Source of the DNA: Saccharolobus shibatae B12
Lineage (GTDB): Archaea; Thermoproteota; Thermoprotei_A; Sulfolobales; Sulfolobaceae
Assembly (NCBI RefSeq): GCF_019175345.1
Contig: NZ_CP077717.1
Location: 1,154,001-1,218,000 of the forward strand
Direction: 5' to 3'
DNA length: 64,000 nt
The notes under the pieces are model-generated. The model was not told the DNA's origin. It saw only the letters and a program-made list of their open reading frames with translations, and ran no database searches. This document shows, piece after piece, positions 18,692-27,190 of the stretch (within the stretch, counting starts at the first letter, position 1; the number at the start of each line of letters is the position of its first letter). A program made the translations under genes and the position numbers.

Positions 18692-19450
18692 TTATTTTAT
18701 TCCACCTTTTATGCTCTCTCCAGAATCTAACACGAAAACTTGCCCTGTGAGAGACTCTATCTTAAGAATTGCTGCAGTGAATTCGGCTACCTCTTCTGGA
18801 TCAAGAATCTTGCCCATTAAAGTGAATTTTTCACCAAATTCCTTTTCACTCATCCCTAACACTTGAAACATACTTTCACCTAGTTTAGTCTTCACGAATC
18901 CTGGAGCTATAGCATTAACCCTTATTTTAGGTGCTAGTTCTAAAGCTAAGTACTTTGTTAACGCAATTACTGCAGCTTTCATAGCGCCATATATTGATAA
19001 GCCATAGGCTGGCGATACTCCAGCAACTGATGCAATGTTGACAATTGCTCCTCCATCTCTCATTTCCTTTGCGAAACTTTGAGAACAGTAAACTACAGAT
19101 TTAAAGTCTGTTGAAATGTGTTTATCTAGAAGTTTATCGTCTACGTTTAAAAAAGGAGAGAATAGTCCTAAACCAGCATTATTTATCAATATGTCAGTTA
19201 CTCTATATCTATCGATGGTCGCTTTAAGTAAATTTTCACATCCTTCCCTCGTGGAGACATCAGCTAAGATCCCAATAGCTTCTCCTCCATTCTCCTTAAT
19301 GATCTTTATAGTTTCATTCATCTCCTCAGCCCTCTTTTTAGCGTTTACTACAACTAAACTACCTTCATTAGCTAATCTCACAGCTATTGCCCTACCAATA
19401 CCCCTACCGGAACCCGTTACAACAACAACCTTATTCTTTAGAGAGTACAT
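18692..19450 (-). CDS. short-chain dehydrogenase/reductase, FabG-like
   Basis: A 252-residue SDR with the cofactor motif TGSGRGIG, the NNAG motif, catalytic Ser (NIASVAG) and YGAMK (Tyr-x3-Lys). A likely 3-ketoacyl or hydroxyacyl reductase/dehydrogenase. It lies in the beta-oxidation-like run, so a 3-hydroxyacyl-CoA or alcohol substrate is plausible. Confidence 0.88.
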   Translation of the reverse strand: MYSLKNKVVVVTGSGRGIGRAIAVRLANEGSLVVVNAKKRAEEMNETIKIIKENGGEAIGILADVSTREGCENLLKATIDRYRVTDILINNAGLGLFSPFLNVDDKLLDKHISTDFKSVVYCSQSFAKEMRDGGAIVNIASVAGVSPAYGLSIYGAMKAAVIALTKYLALELAPKIRVNAIAPGFVKTKLGESMFQVLGMSEKEFGEKFTLMGKILDPEEVAEFTAAILKIESLTGQVFVLDSGESIKGGIK

Positions 19451-19487
19451 GAATAATATAAAATTTTTAGCAATAAAAAACTTTTTC

Positions 19488-20534
19488 CTAATTCCACCTT
19501 ATTATTGCCCTTATATGTAATCCTTTCTTTAAATTCTCATATGCCTCATTTATCTTGTCTGGAGTGTAAATATGCGAAACTAACTTCTTAATATCAATTT
19601 TCCCAGAAGAGGCTAAACTCACTAGCTCTGGTAAGTCAATTCTGGGTCTGTAGCCTAAACTTCCTATTAAGGTTATGCCTCTAGAGACAAATAGCGTTAC
19701 GGGAATTTGCGCCAATGTAGAGAATCCTCCCAATCCAGTGACAACTATAGTCCCACCGCTTTTAACTACTTCTAACGATAATTTGAGATCTGGATAGGGT
19801 TTAGTCTCATACACTATATCAGCACCATCTTCCAAAGTTTCCAAAACTTTCGCTCTAGCGTCACTTTCGTTTGCGTTAATAATATGAGTTGCACCCAATT
19901 CCTTAGCTCTCTTTAATTTATTCTCATCTATGTCAACCGCAATAATGGGATTTAACCCAATTGAGTTGGCTAATTGTATCGCGGCAGAACCTACGCCACC
20001 AGATCCCACTATAACGATGCTCTTCCCTGAAGTAGCGTTAGCGCTCTTTAACGCGTTATAAGCAGTACCGTATGCACATGCAATTGGTGAAGAATAGTAT
20101 GGATCGAGATTTTTGGCTAGGGGAACTACTGCTATCTCTGGAACAGTTAAATACTCAGCGTGACCTCCATTAATACCAATTAGGCCTACAAGTCTTTTCG
20201 CATTCTCTTTACAATAATTCTCCTTTCCACTCGCACAATATCTACATATACCACATGGAACAATCCATGACACCAGAACTGGATCTCCCTCCTTTAGTCC
20301 ATATGGGTTTTTAACATTTCCACCTATCTTCTCTACCCAACCGGCTATTTCATGACCAATTATAAATCCGTTAGGAAGTGGCCCTACTAGTTCGCCACTT
20401 AATAGATGTAAATCGCTATGACATATTCCAGTTGAGGCTACTTTCACTAAGACTTCCCCTTCTTTTGGAGTAGGATTAGGAACTTCTTCTATTTTTAATG
20501 GTAATCCATACCCCTTATATACGGCTGCCTTCAT
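19488..20534 (-). CDS. zinc-dependent alcohol dehydrogenase, MDR family
   Basis: A 348-residue MDR enzyme with catalytic zinc ligands Cys38, His61 and Glu62, a four-Cys structural zinc lobe (CGICRYC ... YC), and the NAD(P) motif GSGGVG. It would oxidise primary or secondary alcohols, for example those released by the nearby esterases. It precedes the SDR gene on the same strand by 37 bp. Confidence 0.88.
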   Translation of the reverse strand: MKAAVYKGYGLPLKIEEVPNPTPKEGEVLVKVASTGICHSDLHLLSGELVGPLPNGFIIGHEIAGWVEKIGGNVKNPYGLKEGDPVLVSWIVPCGICRYCASGKENYCKENAKRLVGLIGINGGHAEYLTVPEIAVVPLAKNLDPYYSSPIACAYGTAYNALKSANATSGKSIVIVGSGGVGSAAIQLANSIGLNPIIAVDIDENKLKRAKELGATHIINANESDARAKVLETLEDGADIVYETKPYPDLKLSLEVVKSGGTIVVTGLGGFSTLAQIPVTLFVSRGITLIGSLGYRPRIDLPELVSLASSGKIDIKKLVSHIYTPDKINEAYENLKKGLHIRAIIRWN

Positions 20535-20814
20535 TACTTCTTTCTATTCTCTAATACAATTAATTTCTTCCTTTATAATAGTTGGCTTTTTATTCGATAC
20601 CTATCTATTTAAATATAAACTCCTCTAGTGATATAGGATATAATTTTAATGTAGAATCATACATTGTATAAAGTGTATGTAATATAAAATACAAGCAAAA
20701 CAGTCAACTTTTAATGGTAGTAGCCTCTACTATTTTCAAACAATTTATCTAAATTGATAATCGAGTCAGAATTCAGTCTTGCTTTTCAAAAGAATCGCTT
20801 TTACCAAAATTGGT
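20535..20814. other. 280-bp intergenic region with a small inverted repeat
   Basis: No ORF is supported. At 20658-20679 an inverted repeat (CATACATT ... AAGTGTATG) lies about 125 bp upstream of the alcohol dehydrogenase start, a possible but unproven operator. Confidence 0.35.
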
Positions 20815-21219
20815 TCAGATCTTTCTCTTTATTCTTTCCAATCTTACTTCCTCGTCAAGTCTTTCCATATTTTTCTCAATTTTTCTCCTTAAGGAGAATT
20901 TAACAAAAGAGGCAAATCTGCCTTCATATTCCACTACTAGCCTAATCTCACCCTCTTTAAATAAGTCAAATTCTAAGACTCCACCTTCTCCTTTTTGTGT
21001 TCCCACGCTATAAAACTTATAAGATACCTTATTATTCCCTACATAAACCGTACCGTGTAGGATTATAGATGTGACTCCTAACGATATTAATGCATCAAAT
21101 TCATTTCCCTTTACGGTTACTGTTTCAGCTCCTAATATCTTGTATAACGTGAAAATAGGATCTGAGAGAATCTTAGATAATGCTTGTATATCATGCTGTG
21201 TAGGGAGCGTGAGTTCCAT
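20815..21219 (-). CDS. small SRPBCC-like hypothetical protein
   Basis: A 134-residue soluble protein with alternating strands and a charged C-terminal helix. The pattern is weakly like the START/SRPBCC ligand-binding fold, which is common near acyl-CoA genes, but no motif is decisive. It lies 61 bp downstream of the HpaB-family gene on the same strand, so it may share its transcript. Confidence 0.5.
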   Translation of the reverse strand: MELTLPTQHDIQALSKILSDPIFTLYKILGAETVTVKGNEFDALISLGVTSIILHGTVYVGNNKVSYKFYSVGTQKGEGGVLEFDLFKEGEIRLVVEYEGRFASFVKFSLRRKIEKNMERLDEEVRLERIKRKI

Positions 21220-21280
21220 AGATTTATTTTCCTATTTATTCTTTTTATGCTTTTCTATTATCAAATAAAAAGAAAAAAGG

Positions 21281-22672
21281 TTAACTTAGGATCCTTTTAA
21301 CTAAGCTCTCAGCTTCCTTGAAATTATAACTTCTGAACAGTTCAATTTTACTAGCTTCCATCGAACCCTCAGCATGTATCATACCAGTTAACAAATATCC
21401 AGTAAACGTACTAGCTCCTAATTCCTTGGCTAACTTTAACACCTTTGCTCTCTCCTCTCCGTCAACTGAGCCCCTTAAGTATTTAACAATATTCTTTCCC
21501 TCGTCACTTTCCAAATCCTCTTGAGAGGGCATAGTAGCTATTATCCCACCAGCAATGTCAATTAAATCTCTTACAACATCATGGAAGTGCATATTGGAGT
21601 ATAATTTACCGACATTAGTAAAAAGTGGGTTGGGCACAGCTACACCCTCCATGTTCACTGGATACACAGCTGCAGATATTGCGCTACTCCTCATAATTTC
21701 CTTGTAGAGAATTATATCAACTATATCATCTCTCACATGCTTCTCGTCCTCAATTCCATTTACTTGAGATGCCACTTTAGAAGTTCCCAAATATAGATTC
21801 ATAGTTGCTGACCTATACGATAATGCGGTAAATCTATGAAAGGTTGCAAATAGCATTGCCAATGTTCCAGCGTAGTCGTATTCCTTAAATAAAAATACCC
21901 TATCCCAAGGAACGAAAACGTCATCGAAGACAGTTAATGTTTCTAGCTCGAAATCTTTTCTACTGAGCACTGAGGATGAATTTCCCTCAACTTCATCAAT
22001 TGGTCTAATATACATCCTCAAACCCTTAGTATTAGCAGGGATTGCGAAGGCTACCGCGTAATCCTTATCACTATCCCTCATTGCTCTGGTTGGTATAACA
22101 ATAATCTCGTCAGACACTGCAGATTGGGTAGTATGGGCCTTTGCTCCTCTAACTACTATTCCATCGCTTTTCACATCAACTACTCTAACATACATATCTG
22201 GATCAACTTGTTCGGAAGGCCTTTTACTTCTATCTCCCTTAACGTCAGTCTGGGCAGTGGCTAGCGTCAAATCCTCTTTTGCAACTCTTTCAAGATATCT
22301 CTCTACACGCTTTGAGTAATCAGTTCCATATTTCCTATCAACTTGTTTAGCAGTGATCATAAGGGCAAACATCGCGTCGCTTCCTATTGCTTGTGAAATG
22401 TTAAATATACCGTTGCAATACATCGTTAAATCATAAATTAGCTTGTGCCTATCCAATAAGTCTTGTGATGTTGACGGTACCCTAAAGAACTTGCTGATTT
22501 TCCCCATTTTACTATCTTCATATAGCCTTTCAGCGTACTCATATAATTTAGCTGCATGTAATGCTGCTGTCTTCAAGACTGGATGTGTTGTTATATCTTC
22601 TACTAACTTCCCCCTATAATACAGACTTCTACCATCCTTCAAGGACTTTAGGAAATATTCTTTTGATCTCAT
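21281..22672 (-). CDS. HpaB / 4-hydroxybutyryl-CoA dehydratase-family flavoprotein
   Basis: A 463-residue member of the flavoprotein superfamily that includes 4-hydroxyphenylacetate 3-monooxygenase and 4-hydroxybutyryl-CoA dehydratase. The FAD domain signatures (TAQTDVKGDRSKRPSEQ, GAKAHTTQSAVSDE, VPWDRVF) are present. The cysteines that bind the [4Fe-4S] cluster in true 4HB-CoA dehydratase are not found at the expected places (near residues 86-95 and seven residues after the His of ATFHRF there is Tyr). It may be a hydroxylase or a cluster-less paralogue. Confidence 0.85.
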   Translation of the reverse strand: MRSKEYFLKSLKDGRSLYYRGKLVEDITTHPVLKTAALHAAKLYEYAERLYEDSKMGKISKFFRVPSTSQDLLDRHKLIYDLTMYCNGIFNISQAIGSDAMFALMITAKQVDRKYGTDYSKRVERYLERVAKEDLTLATAQTDVKGDRSKRPSEQVDPDMYVRVVDVKSDGIVVRGAKAHTTQSAVSDEIIVIPTRAMRDSDKDYAVAFAIPANTKGLRMYIRPIDEVEGNSSSVLSRKDFELETLTVFDDVFVPWDRVFLFKEYDYAGTLAMLFATFHRFTALSYRSATMNLYLGTSKVASQVNGIEDEKHVRDDIVDIILYKEIMRSSAISAAVYPVNMEGVAVPNPLFTNVGKLYSNMHFHDVVRDLIDIAGGIIATMPSQEDLESDEGKNIVKYLRGSVDGEERAKVLKLAKELGASTFTGYLLTGMIHAEGSMEASKIELFRSYNFKEAESLVKRILS

Positions 22673-22765
22673 AAATAATATTACTCATGATACTCTATTA
22701 ACTTTTTCCTTCCCTTAAAGAAATACCGCGTTTAAAAAAGGTATTTCTTAAAACTTTATTTGTTA

Positions 22766-24187
22766 TTATTTCTCACTTTTTATAATTCCTCCTTGAGGTT
22801 GCTGCGGAGTTAGATGTATCTCGTTTATCTCCTCCAGTCTTACCCCAACTGTCCTAGGAACAGTAAACCACAAGATCATCGCAGCTATAACTACAGGAAA
22901 TGCCTCAATAGCCCATGCGTTTATTGGTCCAGTAGCCACTACTAGCGGGAAGAGCAATAATGGGCCTATGGCTCCTCCAATATGTCCTAGCCCATCAGTA
23001 ATAGCAAATCCAGTAGATCTGGCAGCGGTTGGGAATGACTCACTACTCATTAAATATCCAGCTAAGTACGACATTCCACCTCCAATAGCGTTTGTAATAA
23101 GGCCTAAAGTCAATGTCATACCTAACAGATCAAAATGCACAGCAAAATACGCAGCAACTACCATGCCGACTAACCAACCTATGGAACCAATTTGGGTGAT
23201 TAGTCTCCTATCTGTTCTCTCTATAAAGGTCAATAGGAGAAATGCCATAAGTGTGTCTCCTAAAGCTGCAAATCCAGTAAAGAGAACGAACTGATTAAAC
23301 ATTGCCCCAGAGTAACCTATGAACTTTCCATAGTAATCCCATAACGTTGAAAATGTATATTGTACGAAGTATATGAAAAACCAGAACAATATGAGCCCTA
23401 TCAAACGTTTCGCAAATACTCTCTTTCCTAGTATCGAAAATGGATTTGTAGTCTGATATGAATAATTTATTATTTTAGGTTCTGGTAAAGATTGAACTCC
23501 AGCTCTCTTCATGGCAGTCTCTTCCATTATTCTCACTATACTCTCAGCCTCATTTATCCTCCCCTTTTTAACTAAGAATCTTACAGTCTCTGGAGCCCTA
23601 ATTCTAAATACCAGTGCAGCTACAGCCATTATGGCAGCTATTCCAAATGCTAATCTCCATCCCACAGAGGGTAAGCCAGTAACCAACAATGCGGCAATAG
23701 TTGCACCTACACCAACTGCTATCCATCCTGCTAAGTAGATCCAGTTCGCGTACTTACCTCTTTTTGAGCTTGGAGCAAATTCAGATATATATACCATGGC
23801 TAAGTTTAAATCTCCGCCTATCCCTGCTCCCTCAATGAATCTAAATACTGCTAGCATGGGAAAGTTGACAGATAATGCCATCCCCAAACTACCTATTGCA
23901 GTCAATAAAACAGTGATTATTAGTACAGTCCTTCTGCCTATTCTATCTGCTAAGTAACCTAATCCTAGAGAACCTGGAATATAACCAAATAGACCTAGAG
24001 ATGCTATTAACGAAGCCTGGGATGCATTTATAAAGGGTATATACGGTAGTGCAGCTCCTATATTTCCTACGGCATCATAGAGTGTTATGAAGTAGCTAAA
24101 TCCTATAGCCCATAGTAGTGCATATGATAGTCCCCATGTAGGTAGTCTATCTATTCTAGCCAGATATTCATCTAATTTACTACTCAT
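22766..24187 (-). CDS. MFS transporter (first of two paralogues)
   Basis: About 473 residues and 12 membrane helices. It has the MFS loop motif DRIGRR and the RGKYANW segment of sugar/aromatic-acid porters. The frame is open to 24253, but the ATG at 24187 (MSSKLDEYLARIDRLP) has a TATA-like TTTATGAA at -29 to -22, so I prefer it. The paralogue at 33285 has the same start and the same upstream 66 bp. Substrate is unknown; organic acids suit the context. Confidence 0.87.
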   Translation of the reverse strand: MSSKLDEYLARIDRLPTWGLSYALLWAIGFSYFITLYDAVGNIGAALPYIPFINASQASLIASLGLFGYIPGSLGLGYLADRIGRRTVLIITVLLTAIGSLGMALSVNFPMLAVFRFIEGAGIGGDLNLAMVYISEFAPSSKRGKYANWIYLAGWIAVGVGATIAALLVTGLPSVGWRLAFGIAAIMAVAALVFRIRAPETVRFLVKKGRINEAESIVRIMEETAMKRAGVQSLPEPKIINYSYQTTNPFSILGKRVFAKRLIGLILFWFFIYFVQYTFSTLWDYYGKFIGYSGAMFNQFVLFTGFAALGDTLMAFLLLTFIERTDRRLITQIGSIGWLVGMVVAAYFAVHFDLLGMTLTLGLITNAIGGGMSYLAGYLMSSESFPTAARSTGFAITDGLGHIGGAIGPLLLFPLVVATGPINAWAIEAFPVVIAAMILWFTVPRTVGVRLEEINEIHLTPQQPQGGIIKSEK

Positions 24188-24253
24188 GTGGTTACTTACG
24201 TCAATTAATTCATAAAGATATCTTATGAAAGTCAATTTTTTAGATTTATACAT
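24120..24253 (-). repeat. conserved 134-bp promoter/5' segment shared with the second MFS gene
   Basis: This stretch is about 95% identical to 33219-33352 on the plus strand and stops abruptly upstream at ATGTATAAATCT. It contains the promoter (TATA-like TTTATGAATTAAT) and the first 20 or so codons. Beyond it the two genes diverge quickly. Confidence 0.75.
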
Positions 24254-24492
24254 TTATTCTATGATAAGGAGTTCTTAAGATTCTATTTTGAATTATACTA
24301 TATAGCTTCATACTCATTTGTTAATTTAACTTACATTTAGAAAAAAGAGGTTATCGCTATACTGACTGGGATTCATCTATATTTTTAAATAGCACTTATT
24401 TATAAATTAGGAAAGTATTATTGTAATATCATTCCTCCTAGAAAGGTTTATATACGATGGCAATAAATTATAAATTGACTCAGTAATCAAAA
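24254..24492. promoter_or_regulatory. divergent intergenic region between MFS and TetR genes
   Basis: The region serves both divergent genes. At 24410-24437 an imperfect inverted repeat has arms AGGAA and TTCCT, a possible site for the TetR protein itself. A TATA-like GGTTTATATA lies about 43 bp before the regulator start. Confidence 0.4.
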
Positions 24493-25092
24493 ATGGTGGT
24501 CAAAATGTATAGGTACCCGAAAACTGAAAAGGGAAAGGAGTCATTAAATAAAATAATTAATGCCTCACTCGATTTAATTTCAGAGAAGGGTTTTCTAAAC
24601 ACCAGTATAAGCGATATAACCAATAAGGCTGGTGTTGCTTATGGTTTGTTCTATTTCTATTTTAAAAGTAAACATGATATATTGGATGAACTAATTAGAA
24701 AATTCAATACCGATATGAGGTATTATTTAAAGGTAAATACAATGGGTATACAAAATAGGATAGAAATGGAAAAGGAAGGTTTAGCTAAATTCCTAGAATG
24801 GATGAGTCAGAATAAAAAATACTACAAGGTATTCGTAGAGGCTCAAGTGCATAGGCCAGAAATGTACATATGGCATTTCAATAAATTGGCAGAAAGATAC
24901 AAGATTGGCCTAAAAGAGGCTATGGATAGGGGAGAGATTGTTAAAGTAGATCCAGAATTATTAGCCTATGTATTAATAGGAATAGGAGAGATGATAGGTA
25001 GAAGATATATCCTATGGACAAATCAAGGATTAACCAAAAAACAATATAATGACTTGGCCATTCTTATAGAAAACATGCTAAGACCCAAGTAA
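24493..25092 (+). CDS. TetR-family regulator, FadR-like
   Basis: A 199-residue TetR repressor. The N-terminal HTH is at about residues 15-62 (SLDLISEKGFLNTSISDITNKAG, YFYFKSKHDIL); the rest is the helical ligand domain. In S. acidocaldarius the TetR protein FadR represses a fatty-acid degradation cluster and is released by acyl-CoA (known). This protein sits in the equivalent cluster, so the same role is likely. It is divergent from the MFS gene and followed by an SCP2-like gene on the opposite strand. Confidence 0.85.
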   Translation: MVVKMYRYPKTEKGKESLNKIINASLDLISEKGFLNTSISDITNKAGVAYGLFYFYFKSKHDILDELIRKFNTDMRYYLKVNTMGIQNRIEMEKEGLAKFLEWMSQNKKYYKVFVEAQVHRPEMYIWHFNKLAERYKIGLKEAMDRGEIVKVDPELLAYVLIGIGEMIGRRYILWTNQGLTKKQYNDLAILIENMLRPK

Positions 25093-25093
25093 T

Positions 25094-25537
25094 CTAAACA
25101 AGGAATTTTGTATTTATTTTATTTGAGATGTTAGCCATAACCACTGAAGCAGTAGTATATCTAGCTAGATCGAAAAGGCTACCCTTCTTAAGCTTTATTG
25201 TACCAGATAACAAGGCTGAGACTACTTGCAATTTACCGCTAATTATATCTTTCCAGGAATTATAACTTGCCTCAAGTACGTATGGGGCATCAGCCTTGGT
25301 AATATCGGTGAAAAACTCCGTACCTTGACACTTTCCATTATTTAGATAAAGCTTCATTGCTATGGTGTTAGTACCCTTTACACCTAAATAGTCCAATACT
25401 TGGAAAGGGATATCGGTTACCACGAATAAAATTGGCGACACCCACCCTTTCCCTGCATCATTATATTCTTTGCTTTCACTTAGTAGTTTACACCATTCTT
25501 CTGCCCATTCCTTACTAGGATACACAAACTCAGCCAT
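25094..25537 (-). CDS. SCP2-like sterol carrier domain protein
   Basis: 147 residues from the ATG at 25537 (MAEFVYPSKEWAEEWC); the frame extends 19 codons further up but a TATA-like CTTATTAAG sits about 27 bp before this ATG. Hydrophobic strands and the C-terminal segment GKLQVVSALLSGTIKLKKG resemble the SCP2 lipid-binding fold. It may hold acyl-CoA or fatty acids. It is divergent from the thiolase-like gene, and the promoters of the two genes share a 90-bp gap. Confidence 0.75.
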   Translation of the reverse strand: MAEFVYPSKEWAEEWCKLLSESKEYNDAGKGWVSPILFVVTDIPFQVLDYLGVKGTNTIAMKLYLNNGKCQGTEFFTDITKADAPYVLEASYNSWKDIISGKLQVVSALLSGTIKLKKGSLFDLARYTTASVVMANISNKINTKFLV

Positions 25538-25627
25538 AGTAAAAGTTAATCTGAACTTCTTAATAAGTATTATTAGAAGGAGAAATTTGAACAAGATTTT
25601 TTAATAAGTAGTAAATTATGATTAACG

Positions 25628-26770
25628 ATGATTGTAGGATTTGCTGGAAAACTGTATAAAAATTATGAGAAAGATGGAATAGAGCTATTAAAAGAAGCTA
25701 TTGATGAGGCCCTAGAGATGGCGGGACTAAATTATGCTGACATTGATGGGATAATGGCTAATATAGGTAGAGGTTCATTCCACGGCAATAAAACGTATTT
25801 AAATCCTCCAGTCCAAATAAGTGAATATTTTGGAATAAAGCCGAAAATTATAGACCATGTGCAATACGGTGGACCTTCAGTGTTGTCAATGATATATAGA
25901 GCGTATAAGGCAATTAATGCGGGGGATGCAGAGACAATACTTTGCATACAAGGAGGGAAAATATCTCATTTAAGAGACAACCATTTTCAAAAAACAGATA
26001 TAATTGATAGCCCCTTTGATGATTACATTAAGATTTACGAGCAGATGTCTCCAATATCTGATTACGCAATGGTAGCCTATAGACATTCGAAACTCTTCGG
26101 TACAACTGATGAACAGAGAGCACGAGTAGCTGTAATGCAGAGATATAGTGCGAGTTACAATCCTAAAGCTCTATTCAGAAATCCTATTACAGTGAAGGAC
26201 GTTTTGCAATCTAGGATAGTTTCTTATCCTTTGCATCTTCTTGAAATAGTATACCCTATAGATGGCTTTCACGTTTTTGTAGTAAGTAAAAGAAGGGGTA
26301 AGTCGGTACTTAGAAATATTGATATTTTAGCATATGGAGAGGCTCATTGGCCAAATCCACCAGCTGAATGGGATGATATAATTTATACTCCAGCAATTGA
26401 AAGTGCGAAAAGGGCTTCATTTGACCTTAATCGTGTAGACACCTTTCAACTTTACGACTCATTCACCATAACCGTGATGCTACAAATGGAGGACATAGGG
26501 TTAGTTGAGAAGGGTAAGGTTGGGCAATTCGTTGAATCTCATGACTTAACTTTCAAGGGTGATGTTCCCATTAATACTGGGGGTGGTAGTTTGAATACTG
26601 GTCAACCCGCTTACATGAGTGGTGGTGTTATTTTAGAAGAAGCTTTACTTCAATTAAACGATATGGCAGATGGTCATCAGGTTAAGGGTGCTGACGTTGT
26701 ATTCCTAAATGGAATTGGGTGGTGGAGTAGAAGGCATAGTGTAACTTTAGTATTGGGTGAGCGGAAATGA
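25628..26770 (+). CDS. thiolase-like protein without nucleophilic Cys, possible retro-aldolase
   Basis: A 380-residue SCP-x/thiolase-fold protein. The usual nucleophile motif (GCASG) reads YGGPS, and the GHP histidine reads GQP, so thiolysis by the normal mechanism is unlikely. The Tyr of LYDSFT and the Tyr of GQPAYMSGG are 53 residues apart, close to the spacing of the two catalytic Tyr of the steroid side-chain aldolase Ltp2 (from memory). Its ATGA overlap with a DUF35 gene matches Ltp2/ChsH2-type complexes. A TATA box (TTTTTTAATAAG) lies about 27 bp before the start. Confidence 0.83.
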   Translation: MIVGFAGKLYKNYEKDGIELLKEAIDEALEMAGLNYADIDGIMANIGRGSFHGNKTYLNPPVQISEYFGIKPKIIDHVQYGGPSVLSMIYRAYKAINAGDAETILCIQGGKISHLRDNHFQKTDIIDSPFDDYIKIYEQMSPISDYAMVAYRHSKLFGTTDEQRARVAVMQRYSASYNPKALFRNPITVKDVLQSRIVSYPLHLLEIVYPIDGFHVFVVSKRRGKSVLRNIDILAYGEAHWPNPPAEWDDIIYTPAIESAKRASFDLNRVDTFQLYDSFTITVMLQMEDIGLVEKGKVGQFVESHDLTFKGDVPINTGGGSLNTGQPAYMSGGVILEEALLQLNDMADGHQVKGADVVFLNGIGWWSRRHSVTLVLGERK

Positions 26771-27123
26771 GAGATGATGAGATAAGAGAATCATACTTTA
26801 AATATTTTAACGAAGAGAAGCTACCGTTTATTCAGTGTAAAAATTGTGGTCATAGGTTTTACTATCCAAGAGCATTTTGTCCTAAATGCGGCTCTTCAGA
26901 TGTTGAAGTTAGATTTAGTAAAGGGCAAGGTAAAATATTTGCGATGACTAAAATCTATAGGAAGGACGGTAGCTATGTTGTTTATGGAATAGTTGAGCTA
27001 GATGAGGGGTTTAGAATGTATTCCAATATAGTCGAGGGGAATCAAGCTGACATTGCTAAGAGAGTTGAAGTAATATTTAAGGAGATAAACGGTAAGAAAT
27101 ACCCCTTATTTAAGGTTGCCTAG
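26767..27123 (+). CDS. DUF35 OB-fold protein with zinc ribbon
   Basis: A 118-residue protein with rubredoxin-like zinc knuckles (CKNCG and CPKCG at about residues 20-40) followed by an OB fold (about 50-115). DUF35 proteins partner thiolase-fold enzymes and channel acyl-CoA. The start overlaps the stop of the thiolase-like gene by 4 bp (ATGA), which implies equimolar co-translation. Confidence 0.9.
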   Translation: MRDDEIRESYFKYFNEEKLPFIQCKNCGHRFYYPRAFCPKCGSSDVEVRFSKGQGKIFAMTKIYRKDGSYVVYGIVELDEGFRMYSNIVEGNQADIAKRVEVIFKEINGKKYPLFKVA

Positions 27124-27190
27124 CCCTTAGTTTCATTTTTTATCTATAAAGGTAAAAAAGCTTAAATATAGAAAAGATTACATATTACAT

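Noticed and set aside
24410-24437. AGGAA...TTCCT inverted repeat as the TetR operator
   Set aside because: Arms are only five bases, and I do not find the same pair before the other genes of the island, so it is mentioned as possible but not reported as a finding.
25553-25582. CTTCT...AGAAG inverted repeat between the SCP2 and thiolase-like genes
   Set aside because: Short arms in AT-rich sequence, not matching the repeat near the TetR gene.
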